Virus record (IMG/VR): IMGVR_UViG_3300009156_000062
Coordinates: 1-33,467 of that record
DNA length: 33,467 nucleotides
Strand: one strand, 5' to 3'
Source of the DNA: a virus
Shown: positions 1-6,964 of the stretch, in pieces
Position numbering within the stretch: the first letter of the stretch is position 1
Layout: each line of letters starts with the position of its first letter
Position numbers and translations under genes: made by a program
Notes under the pieces: generated by a model
Seen by the model: only the letters and a program-made list of their open reading frames with translations
The model's database searches: none
What the model was told of the DNA's origin: nothing

Positions 1-414
1 GGGCTTCACCATCCTGCGCATGCCGAGCACGCGGCTGTTCTTCAGCGACTTGGTCGGGCGCGGCAGGGTGATCTCCAGCATCGGCTCGTAGCCCACGATG
101 CCGAGCGTGAGCACGGCCATGCCGATCGAGTGCGACACGTGCGCCACTTCGCACAGGATCGGCTCGTCGTGATCGCTCCGGTACTTCGGCTCGATCCGGA
201 CCCAGTCGCCGGCCCGGACGTCGTCCCACACGCCGAGAAGCCGGCCGGCAATCTCCTCCAGCTCGCGCTCGTTCGACGTCGAGTTGAAGACGAGCGCGCG
301 CCGTCCTTCGTGCGCGATCTGCCACCACGTCTCGCGCGGGAGCGTGCACGCGAGCGTCTGCGGCCGGCGCTGCACGGACGTCGGCAGGTCCTTCGAAGGC
401 AGGGGAATGCTCAT
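1..414 (-). CDS. hypothetical protein, 3' end outside window
   Basis: The frame is open from an ATG at 414 to the window edge, giving 138 residues with no stop, so the C-terminus is missing. The protein begins MSIPLPSKDLPTSVQ. It looks like a compact alpha/beta fold with a beta-rich stretch around VRAGDWVRIEPKYR and EPMLEITLPRPTKS. I recognise no family. Its start lies 18 bases after the stop of the upstream Cys-rich gene, so it belongs to the same leftward operon. A function cannot be assigned; a small nucleic-acid or phage accessory protein is only a guess. Confidence 0.7.
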   Translation of the reverse strand, partial: MSIPLPSKDLPTSVQRRPQTLACTLPRETWWQIAHEGRRALVFNSTSNERELEEIAGRLLGVWDDVRAGDWVRIEPKYRSDHDEPILCEVAHVSHSIGMAVLTLGIVGYEPMLEITLPRPTKSLKNSRVLGMRRMVKP

Positions 415-432
415 GGGGTTTTCATCCGGTTC

Positions 433-723
433 TCATGCCTGCGGAGGAGGCGGTTCGATCGGTACGCCGAGCTGTGACGAGTCCTCGGGGTTCTCGGGGA
501 CCACCGGCGGCGCCTGCCCGAGCACGTCGCCGGGCAACCAGTCGAAGCACCACTCGTCGCCGCGCACCATCGGCCAGCTCGCGCGCCGCGTGTCGTAGTC
601 GGGGTGCATGCCTTCCACCTGTCCGCCGAGCTGCGGTGACCGGCGCCGGCACTCGCTGTTCGCGATGTCGTAGGCCGCGCACGTGTTGCAGGTGGACTCG
701 GGGAGGTTCGCTCTAGGGTGCAT
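433..723 (-). CDS. small Cys-rich protein (CxxC...C...WC motif)
   Basis: A 96-residue protein starting MHPRANLPES. It carries Cys at about 12, 15, 25 and 59 in the pattern CNTC-x9-CRRRSP ... WC. This resembles a widespread phage and bacterial small-protein motif (CxxCxxxx..CRRxxP...DWCGEW) thought to bind a metal or Fe-S centre; the ligand role is inferred. The C-terminus is proline-rich and probably flexible. The ATG at 723 overlaps the end of the DUF3268 gene by 11 bp, which fits the packed operon. Function is unknown. Confidence 0.75.
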   Translation of the reverse strand: MHPRANLPESTCNTCAAYDIANSECRRRSPQLGGQVEGMHPDYDTRRASWPMVRGDEWCFDWLPGDVLGQAPPVVPENPEDSSQLGVPIEPPPPQA

Positions 724-1258
724 CGTCGGGCTCGCGCTGGTTGTGTTCGGCCTCGCCGGCGATCTGCGGCTTCCACGGCGCCGGCTTCTGGTACTTGTCG
801 TTCGGGTTCTTGGGGGCCCACGTCGCCTCGTTGTCGAGCGATCGCTGGAGCGAGCCACGCATGATGATGTCGGTGGCCAGCAGGCAGCTGCGCTCTCGGA
901 ACAGGGCAACGTGGCACAGGTCCGGGTCGATATCCATCAGCTTCGCAAGGTGCGAGTAGACGCGCAGGCGCTCGGCGCGGCGGTCCGTGTGCCGCAGCCA
1001 GAACCGGTCCAGGAGGCTGTGCACGCTGCTCCGGAGCTTGCGCAACGGACCGTTGGCCAACGAGCCGAGCGGCTGCCCAGTGGCCTTGTGCGTCCCCACG
1101 TGGGCGTCGCACGGCTTGCAGGCGAAGAAGATCCTGCCGTCGAGCCCGGGCCGTTCTCGGTAGGTCCCGCCGCGCGAGCCGTACAGCTCGTGGCCGGTCA
1201 TGCGCTCCGCCGGGTTGGCGCAGTACGGGCACATGATTGCAGCTCGGAGGCCGAACAT
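713..1258 (-). CDS. DUF3268-family zinc-finger protein
   Basis: A 181-residue protein starting MFGLRAAIMCPYC. Two CxxC pairs, Cys10/13 (CPYC) and Cys47/50 (CKPC), should form a zinc ribbon. The sequence then reads DAHVGTHKATGQPLGSLAN, the signature of DUF3268 zinc-finger phage proteins, followed by a helical region with CHVALF. The start at 1258 was chosen because it overlaps the preceding stop as TGATG; a longer upstream frame only shadows the neighbouring gene. Family members are common in phage early regions and have no proven biochemical role; DNA or RNA binding is plausible. Confidence 0.85.
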   Translation of the reverse strand: MFGLRAAIMCPYCANPAERMTGHELYGSRGGTYRERPGLDGRIFFACKPCDAHVGTHKATGQPLGSLANGPLRKLRSSVHSLLDRFWLRHTDRRAERLRVYSHLAKLMDIDPDLCHVALFRERSCLLATDIIMRGSLQRSLDNEATWAPKNPNDKYQKPAPWKPQIAGEAEHNQREPDDAP

Positions 1259-1392
1259 CAGCGTCTCCCCCGGTCGTCGTGCCGCTCGCCTTCCGGTGGG
1301 AAGATCAGGGCGAGGCACGACGGGCAGAGCGGGATCCCCACGCTCGGGCATTCGGTCGTTACCCCGCACTCGTTGCAGGACGCGAGCCTCAC
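1258..1392 (-). CDS. 44-residue zinc-ribbon microprotein
   Basis: A GTG start at 1392 gives a 44-residue protein with Cys at 6, 9, 15, 23 and 26 (CNEC ... CPSC), enough for one treble-clef or zinc-ribbon knuckle. The start is fixed by a GTGA overlap with the preceding gene's stop (1389-1391). The stop overlaps the DUF3268 start as TGATG. Both junctions support translation of this very short gene. Its role is unknown; it may pair with the adjacent zinc-finger proteins. Confidence 0.7.
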   Translation of the reverse strand: MRLASCNECGVTTECPSVGIPLCPSCLALIFPPEGERHDDRGRR

Positions 1393-1577
1393 GGCAGCCT
1401 CTGTTCGCGGATCCGTTCCAGGGTGGAGCGTTGGAGATCGCTGCACCGGTGGCCGGCGCGCAGCTGCTTCATCAGGCTGTCGACGAAGTTGGCCTCCCAC
1501 GAGGTGAGGTCTTCGCCGTTCTCGTCCAGGTCGATCAGATCGTCCCACGCGTTGGGGTCGATGCAGGAAGCTGGCAT
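1389..1577 (-). CDS. small acidic helical phage protein
   Basis: A 62-residue protein starting MPASCIDPNAWDD. The second half (SWEANFVDSLMKQL, then RSTLERIREQR) resembles small phage proteins of the form F-x-x-S/D-L-x-x-Q-L ... L-x-x-I-R-E that sit among early genes and have no known function. The ATG at 1577 lies 10 bases after the previous stop. The gene ends in a GTGA overlap with the zinc-ribbon microprotein. No metal motif or membrane segment is visible. Confidence 0.7.
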   Translation of the reverse strand: MPASCIDPNAWDDLIDLDENGEDLTSWEANFVDSLMKQLRAGHRCSDLQRSTLERIREQRLP

Positions 1578-1587
1578 CGTGCGGCGC

Positions 1588-1881
1588 TCAGCCACCGGAA
1601 ACCTCGCTCTGCTTCTCCCGAGGATCGGACACGACTCCAACCGACCAAGTGCCGGCGTCGAGGTTGTTTTCCGCGAAACCAACGGCCTCCTCCATGTCTT
1701 CGAACGGACCGAAGAACGTGAACCCATCCCACAGGTTGCCGAAGGCGACGATCGCGCGCTGCACCTCGTCGCCATCCTTCGCGTTGTCGAAGCGCGCCTC
1801 GCACTCGGTTGGCGGCGACAGCTTCCGTTCCATGCGCCGCCGCTCCTCGGCTTCGATGGAGTCTTCGTGCGGGTCGTTCAC
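1588..1881 (-). CDS. hypothetical protein, 97 aa
   Basis: A GTG start at 1881 overlaps the upstream stop as GTGA, giving VNDPHEDSIEAEERRRMER and then an alpha/beta core with WDGFTFFGPFEDMEEAV and TWSVGVV. The N-terminal 30 residues are charged and helical. The rest could form a small mixed sheet. I recognise no family and see no catalytic motif. It is co-oriented and coupled with its neighbours, so it belongs to the early operon. Confidence 0.72.
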   Translation of the reverse strand: MNDPHEDSIEAEERRRMERKLSPPTECEARFDNAKDGDEVQRAIVAFGNLWDGFTFFGPFEDMEEAVGFAENNLDAGTWSVGVVSDPREKQSEVSGG

Positions 1882-2108
1882 TTGGCCTCCGTTTCGATCA
1901 GGCTGTCCCAGTCGTCCATGGCGGCCTCGCACTCGCCGCAGGGCGCGTCGTGCATGCCGTCGGCGCTGCTCGTCTTCACGTGCGGGTGACGCGGGCAGCG
2001 GCGCGCATCGCCGTCGCAGTTCTCCTCTCGAACGGCGTCCCAGTACTCGAAGTGGTTGGTCATGCCGCCAAGTGGCCGGTCGATCGTGGAACCTGTCGCG
2101 GGTTTCAT
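1878..2108 (-). CDS. small Cys/His-rich protein, 76 aa
   Basis: Starts MKPATGSTIDRPLGGM at 2108 in an ATGA overlap with the upstream gene. Cys and His residues lie in NCDGDARRCPRHPH and in APCGECEAAMDDWD, giving a probable metal site of C...C...H plus CxxC. The acidic tail DDWDSLIETEAK follows. An internal ATG at codon 16 is an alternative start, but the overlap favours the first. No function is known; it is one of the many CxxC proteins of this operon. Confidence 0.7.
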   Translation of the reverse strand: MKPATGSTIDRPLGGMTNHFEYWDAVREENCDGDARRCPRHPHVKTSSADGMHDAPCGECEAAMDDWDSLIETEAK

Positions 2109-2308
2109 CCTGCGGCCTCCACTCGCGGTCGCGGTGGACAGAGCCGGTGCCGCTTCGAGAAGTCTCCGCAGACGGCGCAGACCTCGTCCACCGAGATCGG
2201 CAGACCAAGGTCGACGCGGGCCCCGCAGTGCTCGCACCGGATCGTCGTCAGCCCTGGTTTGCTGTCCGGGTGGGAAGCGTCCAGGCACACCACGTGATCG
2301 TTCTTCAT
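2105..2308 (-). CDS. zinc-ribbon protein, 67 aa
   Basis: A 67-residue protein starting MKNDHVVCLD. It has two CxxC pairs, CEHC at 25-28 and CAVC at 44-47, about 16 residues apart, as in a classical zinc ribbon. Extra Cys8 and Cys57 are present. The ATG at 2308 overlaps the stop of the HTH gene as ATGA, and the stop overlaps the next start in the same way. A DNA/RNA-binding or protein-interaction role is plausible, but the specific function is unknown. Confidence 0.75.
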   Translation of the reverse strand: MKNDHVVCLDASHPDSKPGLTTIRCEHCGARVDLGLPISVDEVCAVCGDFSKRHRLCPPRPRVEAAG

Positions 2309-2895
2309 CCGGCCCTTCCCTGGGCGCGCGAGAGGCGCCGGCCCACAGTCTGCCTCGTCACGCCGACTTGCCGAGCGATGTCGGCGACCGGCATGCCATC
2401 GCGACGCATCTGCACGAGCGTCGACGTGGGCACGCATGGCTCCCTTCCTCTCGATAGCGGCCCGAGCACGGACCGCACCCGGTGGCGCACTTGGTGGTAG
2501 GTCAGGCCGACCTGTGCAGCCACCTGCGTCAGGGTCGGCTTCGTCGGCATGCGGAACAGCCTCACGCACTCGGCCACCTTGCCGGGCATCCGCTTCGCCG
2601 GCCGGCGGCGCGGCACGCCCATGGCCACCAGCACGCGGTAGACGGCTTCCCTGCCCAGGCCGGGCATCAGCTTCGCGATCTCTGCGCACGTCATGTCTTG
2701 GTCGGTGTAGGCGCGAGCGATCGCCTGCTGCGGGAACCGGCCGATCGACTGCTTGCGCGGCGGCAGGCCCAGCGACCGAGCCCGGTAGCCGACCGCGGCG
2801 CGGCTGCACCCCCATCGCTTGGCGAGCGAGTCCAGCACTTCGCCGGTCGGCCAGAGCCGGCGCAGCTCGTCGTCGTCGATCGCCACGCGCCTCAC
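2305..2895 (-). CDS. DNA-binding protein with four tandem HTH units
   Basis: A GTG start at 2895 overlaps the upstream stop as GTGA and gives 196 residues. Four helix-turn-helix-like units can be seen at roughly 8-45 (LAKRWGCSRAAVGYRARSLG), 57-95 (CAEIAKLMPGLGREAVYRVL), 107-145 (QVAAQVGLTYHQVRHRV) and 155-190 (VADIARQVGVTRQTVGRRL). Each is followed by a basic stretch. The first unit resembles the GcrA-type N-terminal HTH. The protein is probably a sequence-specific DNA-binding regulator of phage or host transcription; the target is unknown. Four units in under 200 residues is unusual. Confidence 0.78.
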   Translation of the reverse strand: MRRVAIDDDELRRLWPTGEVLDSLAKRWGCSRAAVGYRARSLGLPPRKQSIGRFPQQAIARAYTDQDMTCAEIAKLMPGLGREAVYRVLVAMGVPRRRPAKRMPGKVAECVRLFRMPTKPTLTQVAAQVGLTYHQVRHRVRSVLGPLSRGREPCVPTSTLVQMRRDGMPVADIARQVGVTRQTVGRRLSRAQGRAG

Positions 2896-3134
2896 GGGGC
2901 CGCCTTCGGCATGGTCGCGATCGCCACCTTGGCGCGCTCCTCTGCCAGCCACAGGGTCCCCAGCTCGCGCAGTCGCTTGCGGGCGATGCAGCGGAGCGCC
3001 ATCGAAGCGCGCGGGAACCTCGTCTCGTTGGTCCGGCGCAGCGAGTCGACGAACACCAAGGCGGCGCCGCGGTCGTTGCTGCCGGCCTTCTTCGCCTCGG
3101 CGACGAACAGCTGCTCGTAGTTGCAGATCGTCAT
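2892..3134 (-). CDS. hypothetical protein, 80 aa
   Basis: Starts MTICNYEQLFVAEAKKAG at 3134, in ATGA overlap with the 23-codon gene upstream. The protein is helical and basic (RFPRASMALRCIARKRLRELG) with no recognised family. An in-frame ATG at 3182 would add 16 residues, but the start at 3134 follows the overlap pattern of the operon. It could be a small DNA-binding or host-takeover protein; there is no direct evidence. Confidence 0.65.
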   Translation of the reverse strand: MTICNYEQLFVAEAKKAGSNDRGAALVFVDSLRRTNETRFPRASMALRCIARKRLRELGTLWLAEERAKVAIATMPKAAP

Positions 3135-3202
3135 GGGAGTGGAACCAGTGTCTGTGCGGCTGGCACGTAGAGGGGGTGGCATGGTGAGAAGGCCGTCGTC
3201 AT
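3131..3202 (-). CDS. 23-residue microprotein or coupling ORF
   Basis: The ATG at 3202 overlaps the stop of the DUF5131 gene as ATGA. The TGA at 3131-3133 overlaps the next ATG at 3134, again as ATGA. The product begins MTTAFSPCHPLYVPAAQT and is hydrophobic with three prolines. Without it there would be a 64-base gap between two genes in a chain where most junctions overlap. Both ends match the coupling rule, so translation is likely, either to make a peptide or only to pass ribosomes to the next gene. Confidence 0.45.
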   Translation of the reverse strand: MTTAFSPCHPLYVPAAQTLVPLP

Positions 3203-4191
3203 CGGGGGAACTGCCTCACCTTCAGGTCGTCGGGCCACTCGTCCATGTCGCCGCCCTTGCGGTCCTTCAGCCTCACCACGAGGCCGTTGAGCTTGGTGTT
3301 GCCGGTCTGGTTGCCGAACATCGTGCCTTGCGGCCACGTCAGCGCCTGCTCGCGTTCGTGCATGGCGGCCTTCGTCGCCGATTCGCCATCACCTGGAGTC
3401 AGCGTCGGCACGGAGCCCATCTGCTTCACGAAGCACGGGACGCTGTCCATCTCGCACTGCTGCACGATGGTCCGGATCCACTCCACTCGGCACGGACGAG
3501 CCTCCGGTCCGCTTTCGCCTCCGACGATGACCCACTCGATCCGCTCCTTCGAGAAGCGGTGCATCGGGTTCACGAAGTCGGCCTTCTTCGGGATCTGCAA
3601 CAGATCGTGCAGCCATCTGTGGTTCTTGAGCGGCAGGTAGTTCGGGAACACGTGCTCCAGCAGCGGCTCGCACGAAAGGAACCGGATCTCCGCCGGCACA
3701 AAAAGCAGGTGCGGGATCCTCTCCTCCGCGGTTTTCTGGCTCTCGACCGACGTCCCGATCCACACGTGCTTCGGCCAGTGGATCCACCAGTCGCCGGCTT
3801 CGGTGAGAGTGTCGTGCGGCACCATGCGCAGGATGTTCTCCGGCCGCTTGGTGAGCAGCTGCCAGTCGAGCCACGTGCACTTCTCGATGAGCGGCCACAG
3901 GTCGGCGCGGATCGCATCGAGCCCTGGCGCGTCTTCGAACACGTCGGCGAGCGAGGCGCAGAACACCCGCCGGCGCACTCCGGCCTTCTCGGCGTCGCGG
4001 TTCCACTTCAGCACGTCGCGCCACGGGCCCTTGGTGCGCACGCGCGGCGCGCTGCCCCAGCGATCGAGCCCCATGCGCCCTTGCACCAGCGTCTCCGCGT
4101 AGCAATGCCGGCATCCCTCGGACACGCGCGAGCACCCCAGCCAGGGGTTCATCGTGAAGTCCGTCCACTGGATCTTCGTGTTCGCGCCCAT
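3199..4191 (-). CDS. phage Gp37/Gp68 family protein (DUF5131)
   Basis: A 330-residue protein with the family N-terminus TKIQWTDFTMNPWLGCSRVS followed by SEGCRHCYAE. Cys20, Cys27 and Cys30 make the conserved three-Cys cluster suggestive of a radical-SAM-like Fe-S site. Later family landmarks are FCASLADVFED, DWQLLTKRPENI, WIGTSVE, RFLSCEPLLE and WVIVGGESGPEARP. The length is typical. Members occur in many phages and mobile elements; the substrate is not established. The ATG at 4191 overlaps the stop of the winged-helix gene (TGATG), so the two are probably co-expressed. Confidence 0.93.
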   Translation of the reverse strand: MGANTKIQWTDFTMNPWLGCSRVSEGCRHCYAETLVQGRMGLDRWGSAPRVRTKGPWRDVLKWNRDAEKAGVRRRVFCASLADVFEDAPGLDAIRADLWPLIEKCTWLDWQLLTKRPENILRMVPHDTLTEAGDWWIHWPKHVWIGTSVESQKTAEERIPHLLFVPAEIRFLSCEPLLEHVFPNYLPLKNHRWLHDLLQIPKKADFVNPMHRFSKERIEWVIVGGESGPEARPCRVEWIRTIVQQCEMDSVPCFVKQMGSVPTLTPGDGESATKAAMHEREQALTWPQGTMFGNQTGNTKLNGLVVRLKDRKGGDMDEWPDDLKVRQFPR

Positions 4192-4460
4192 CAGAAGAAC
4201 CTCCCGAGGATCTGCTGGCCTCGTTGCGTCGCCCTGTAGCGGCGCAGCAATCCGTCCTGGTCCTCGTCGTCGACCACCGACACGAAGCCGCGCTCGCGCA
4301 GCTGCCGCATGACCACGTAGAACCGCCCGTAGGAGATCCCTCGGCCAGTGACGTTCTCGAACCGCTGCACGATCTCGCGCCCTGCCTTGCCAGGGTTCAT
4401 GCAGACGATCGTGAGCAGCAGGATCTGCGTGCTCGACAGGACGTTGTTGGAGCTGGTCAT
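4191..4460 (-). CDS. PadR-like winged-helix protein
   Basis: An 89-residue protein: MTSSNNVLSSTQILLLTIV, then GREIVQRFE, GISYGRFYVVMRQLRERGFV, an acidic wing (DDEDQDG) and RRYRATQRGQQIL. This is the layout of PadR-type or related winged-helix regulators: helix-turn-recognition helix, beta-wing, then 'YRAT..G'. It lacks the C-terminal dimerisation helix of full PadR proteins. It immediately precedes the DUF5131 gene (TGATG), so it may regulate it or the operon. A 45-base gap upstream, seen as plain sequence, separates it from the zinc-ribbon gene. Confidence 0.75.
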   Translation of the reverse strand: MTSSNNVLSSTQILLLTIVCMNPGKAGREIVQRFENVTGRGISYGRFYVVMRQLRERGFVSVVDDEDQDGLLRRYRATQRGQQILGRFF

Positions 4461-4505
4461 GCGGCGTTCAGTGGCCGGCTGGCCGTCGGGTCATGTCGCG
4501 GGATT

Positions 4506-4733
4506 TCATCGGCGACCGCGCTTGCGATCGCGCCACGGCTCGCTCTGCCGCTTCGCTTCGCCCATCTCCTTGAACTGCGCGCGCGCCTTCTCGGCCCGAC
4601 GTTCGTCGTCGAGCAGCTTCAGCTCCCACGCCACGGGCTCCGGGTGGCAGACGCTGCACGCCCAGCGCTTGAGGTCGTCGTCGTAGCGGCCGGTGGGCTC
4701 GCCGCACATGAAGCACGGCCCGTTCGGCGTCAT
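4506..4733 (-). CDS. zinc-ribbon protein with basic helical tail
   Basis: A 75-residue protein starting MTPNGPCFMCGEPTG. Cys7/10 and Cys26/29 (CFMC ... CSVC) form a zinc ribbon. A long charged helix (LLDDERRAEKARAQFKEMG) and a basic tail ending RDRKRGRR follow and could bind nucleic acid. The start at 4733 is set by an ATGA overlap with the membrane protein gene upstream. No named family is recognised. Confidence 0.72.
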   Translation of the reverse strand: MTPNGPCFMCGEPTGRYDDDLKRWACSVCHPEPVAWELKLLDDERRAEKARAQFKEMGEAKRQSEPWRDRKRGRR

Positions 4734-4951
4734 GGAGCACCGCCAGGGACCCAAGCGCTCGCCCACGCGATCGCCGCCACCACCACGCCGACGAGCATCG
4801 CCAGAGCGGCGGCGAAGGCCACGCCGGCCACCAGCGGGTCGCACTTCGGCTGCACCGCCTTGCATCGGTCGCAGACGAGGTCGTCCCCGACGTGGTTCCA
4901 GTCGTGCGACTCGCAGTCGCTCCCGTTCCACCAAGCATGGTTCGTGCTCAC
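4730..4951 (-). CDS. zinc-ribbon membrane protein, 73 aa
   Basis: The N-terminal half has Cys13, Cys27, Cys30 and Cys37 (C...CDRC...C), a probable metal knuckle. Residues about 41-67 form one hydrophobic helix (VAGVAFAAALAMLVGVVVAA), so the protein is probably an inner-membrane protein with a small metal-binding head. ATGA overlaps at both ends place it firmly in the operon. It might act at the host membrane early in infection; this is inference. Confidence 0.7.
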   Translation of the reverse strand: MSTNHAWWNGSDCESHDWNHVGDDLVCDRCKAVQPKCDPLVAGVAFAAALAMLVGVVVAAIAWASAWVPGGAP

Positions 4952-5544
4952 GATCCGTCCTCCTCGGCTTCAGGCTTCGCTGGTTTCAACTTCGGCGGCT
5001 TCGGATAGCACTGCTCCCCCGGGTGCTCGCTGCGAGGGTCGCCGCAGTTCTCGCAAGGCGGGTCGTCATCCTCCGCAGCCGGCGTTGGCGCGGAAGCGAG
5101 GGCGGCCTTCCAAGAATCGCGAAGCTCTCTCAGCACCACGTCACGGTCCTCGCTCCACACAGGGAACCCGTGGAGCGGTGGCGTGACGATGGCGAGCACG
5201 TTCTTCACCGCTTCACTCAGCCGCCCCGGCACCGGAGTCGCGGTCTCGGGGGTCCGGGCGCGGGCGATGAGGGCGCGCAGCGCGGCTCGCCTGTCGTCCA
5301 TAGCTCGCTTGGTGATCTCGTGGTCGTGCGGATGCACCGCCGCCGTGAATGCAGCGACACACTTGGCGAACTCCGTGACGGCCGCCTCCACCATCTCGTC
5401 GGTCACCGCGGGCGGGGTCGGGGGTTGGTTGGGGGTGGTCCACCGCAGACGGCTCGCCTCTGCTCGTCGCCACGCCACCCACAGAAAGCCGTTGCCGGTG
5501 GTGAGTGCTGCGATGACGAACCACGCTAGGTCGGAGAGTGTCAT
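4948..5544 (-). CDS. membrane-anchored protein with C-terminal CCHC knuckle
   Basis: A 198-residue protein starting MTLSDLAWFVIAAL. Residues about 6-25 form an N-terminal transmembrane helix. A helical soluble region follows (VTDEMVEAAVTEFAKCVAAF; DDRRAALRALIARAR). Near the end is CENCGDPRSEHPGEQC (about 164-179), a C-x2-C-x6-H-x4-C knuckle, then a Lys/Pro tail. ATGA overlaps with both neighbours fix the start at 5544. I recognise no whole-protein family. Confidence 0.72.
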   Translation of the reverse strand: MTLSDLAWFVIAALTTGNGFLWVAWRRAEASRLRWTTPNQPPTPPAVTDEMVEAAVTEFAKCVAAFTAAVHPHDHEITKRAMDDRRAALRALIARARTPETATPVPGRLSEAVKNVLAIVTPPLHGFPVWSEDRDVVLRELRDSWKAALASAPTPAAEDDDPPCENCGDPRSEHPGEQCYPKPPKLKPAKPEAEEDGS

Positions 5545-6962
5545 CGCGCCTCCAGACGCCGCACCCTGTCGTCGAGGCTGCCGATCGCCTGCACGACTGG
5601 CCACCAACTGTTGCGGTGGCCGCATTCGATGATCGCAGCGAGCACCGCTGCCGATTGCACCAGTTCGACATGCAGCTTCGCGGCGTGTTCGGTGGCCTTC
5701 TCCGTGCTCTCGAAGTGCGCGTGCAGGAACTCGTGCGACGCCTCGCCGATCTCCTCCTGCAAGATCGCGAGCCACACCGGGAACTCGTGGTTCTGCTGGC
5801 CCCACTTCGCGTCCTGCTTGCGGCGCTCCTCGCGGATCTCGTCCAGCACCGCGGTGCCCGCCGCGTCGGCTTGCAGCGGCGCGGACTTGTCGAGCTTGGC
5901 GAGTTCTTCGTCGATGACAAGTTGCACCGAATCGAGATGCACCCACTGACCAGACGGTTCACTCTGAGCATCGAAAACAAGGCGTGCAGGCATGGCGCGT
6001 AACCGCTCCAACACCTCGCGCGTCGCCTCGGGCTTTTGCGGCTGCGTCGCGCTGTTGTTGATGATCTTCGGCGCGGTGAAGTAGACGTGATGGCGAGACA
6101 CCTCGTCCCACGGGTCGAGCAGCATGTCACCGAACTTGTCGATGGCCTTACACCAGACGCCGTAGTCGGCCGAACTCTTGCCGAGTCGCTTGAGCACGTC
6201 TTCGGCGGTGAACTTCACGCCGTCGGCAACACTGAACTCGTGGCGGTCCACCTTGACGACGCCTGGGTTCGGCTGCGACTCGACGACGGGCTTTTGCGGC
6301 TGCGGGACCGGGGCGGTGGGCTGCTCGGCTTGCAGAGCGGCAATGCGCTCTCGAACGGTGAACAGGTCGATGTCATGCGCCGCAGCAGCGTTCAGCTTGT
6401 AGCTCGACGGGCGCACACGAACGATGCGTTCCTCGACAGCCCGCAGTTCCCGCACCGCCACCGCGTTCGCGTCGGCACGGGCGCGAGCGAGTTCGTCGGC
6501 GTCAGGTGCGCAGCCGTAGAGTTTGCGCTGTTCCTGCGCGCAGCCGTCAGCGAAGGCACGAGCATCGACCTTGCCGTTGAGGTTGTGGCACAGGTCGTGC
6601 TTCTTCACGATGTCGCGGGCGATCTCCCGCTCGGCGAACAGGCGGCGCGCGAACTGGCACAGGCTATCCACCGCGTCGCGGGCCACATTGCTCAGCGTCG
6701 ACTTGTACGAGGACACGATCGTGGCTCTGTAGGCGTCGATCCTGGCGTTGACCGCGGCGCGGACTTCGGCCTTCGACTGCGTTTCCTCGTCGGCCGGCTC
6801 CACCACCGGTGGCAGCTCGTCGATCGTCAACGTGTCGTTCAGCGCCGGCACGGATCCGTTGGCACCGATCGGCACCCGCCACTTCTTGCCGTCCTGCTGC
6901 ACGATCAGGTGCGTCACGTGCATGGCTTCGGGGAACGGACCGAGCGTGAGTCTCTTGTTCAT
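5541..6962 (-). CDS. large protein with C-terminal MazG-like domain
   Basis: A 473-residue protein starting MNKRLTLGPFPEAM two bases after the previous stop. The last 100 residues match phage MazG-like proteins: REERRKQDAKWGQQNHEFPV (from about 377), the metal-site motif EEIGE (about 403-407) and a second motif, HVELVQSAAVLAAIIE. Canonical MazG has E-x-x-D in the second motif; here it is E-L-V-Q, as in many phage members, so catalysis on nucleotides is uncertain. The first 370 residues are mainly helical, with proline/glutamine linkers, and are unrecognised. Confidence 0.72.
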   Translation of the reverse strand: MNKRLTLGPFPEAMHVTHLIVQQDGKKWRVPIGANGSVPALNDTLTIDELPPVVEPADEETQSKAEVRAAVNARIDAYRATIVSSYKSTLSNVARDAVDSLCQFARRLFAEREIARDIVKKHDLCHNLNGKVDARAFADGCAQEQRKLYGCAPDADELARARADANAVAVRELRAVEERIVRVRPSSYKLNAAAAHDIDLFTVRERIAALQAEQPTAPVPQPQKPVVESQPNPGVVKVDRHEFSVADGVKFTAEDVLKRLGKSSADYGVWCKAIDKFGDMLLDPWDEVSRHHVYFTAPKIINNSATQPQKPEATREVLERLRAMPARLVFDAQSEPSGQWVHLDSVQLVIDEELAKLDKSAPLQADAAGTAVLDEIREERRKQDAKWGQQNHEFPVWLAILQEEIGEASHEFLHAHFESTEKATEHAAKLHVELVQSAAVLAAIIECGHRNSWWPVVQAIGSLDDRVRRLEAR

Positions 6963-6964
6963 GG

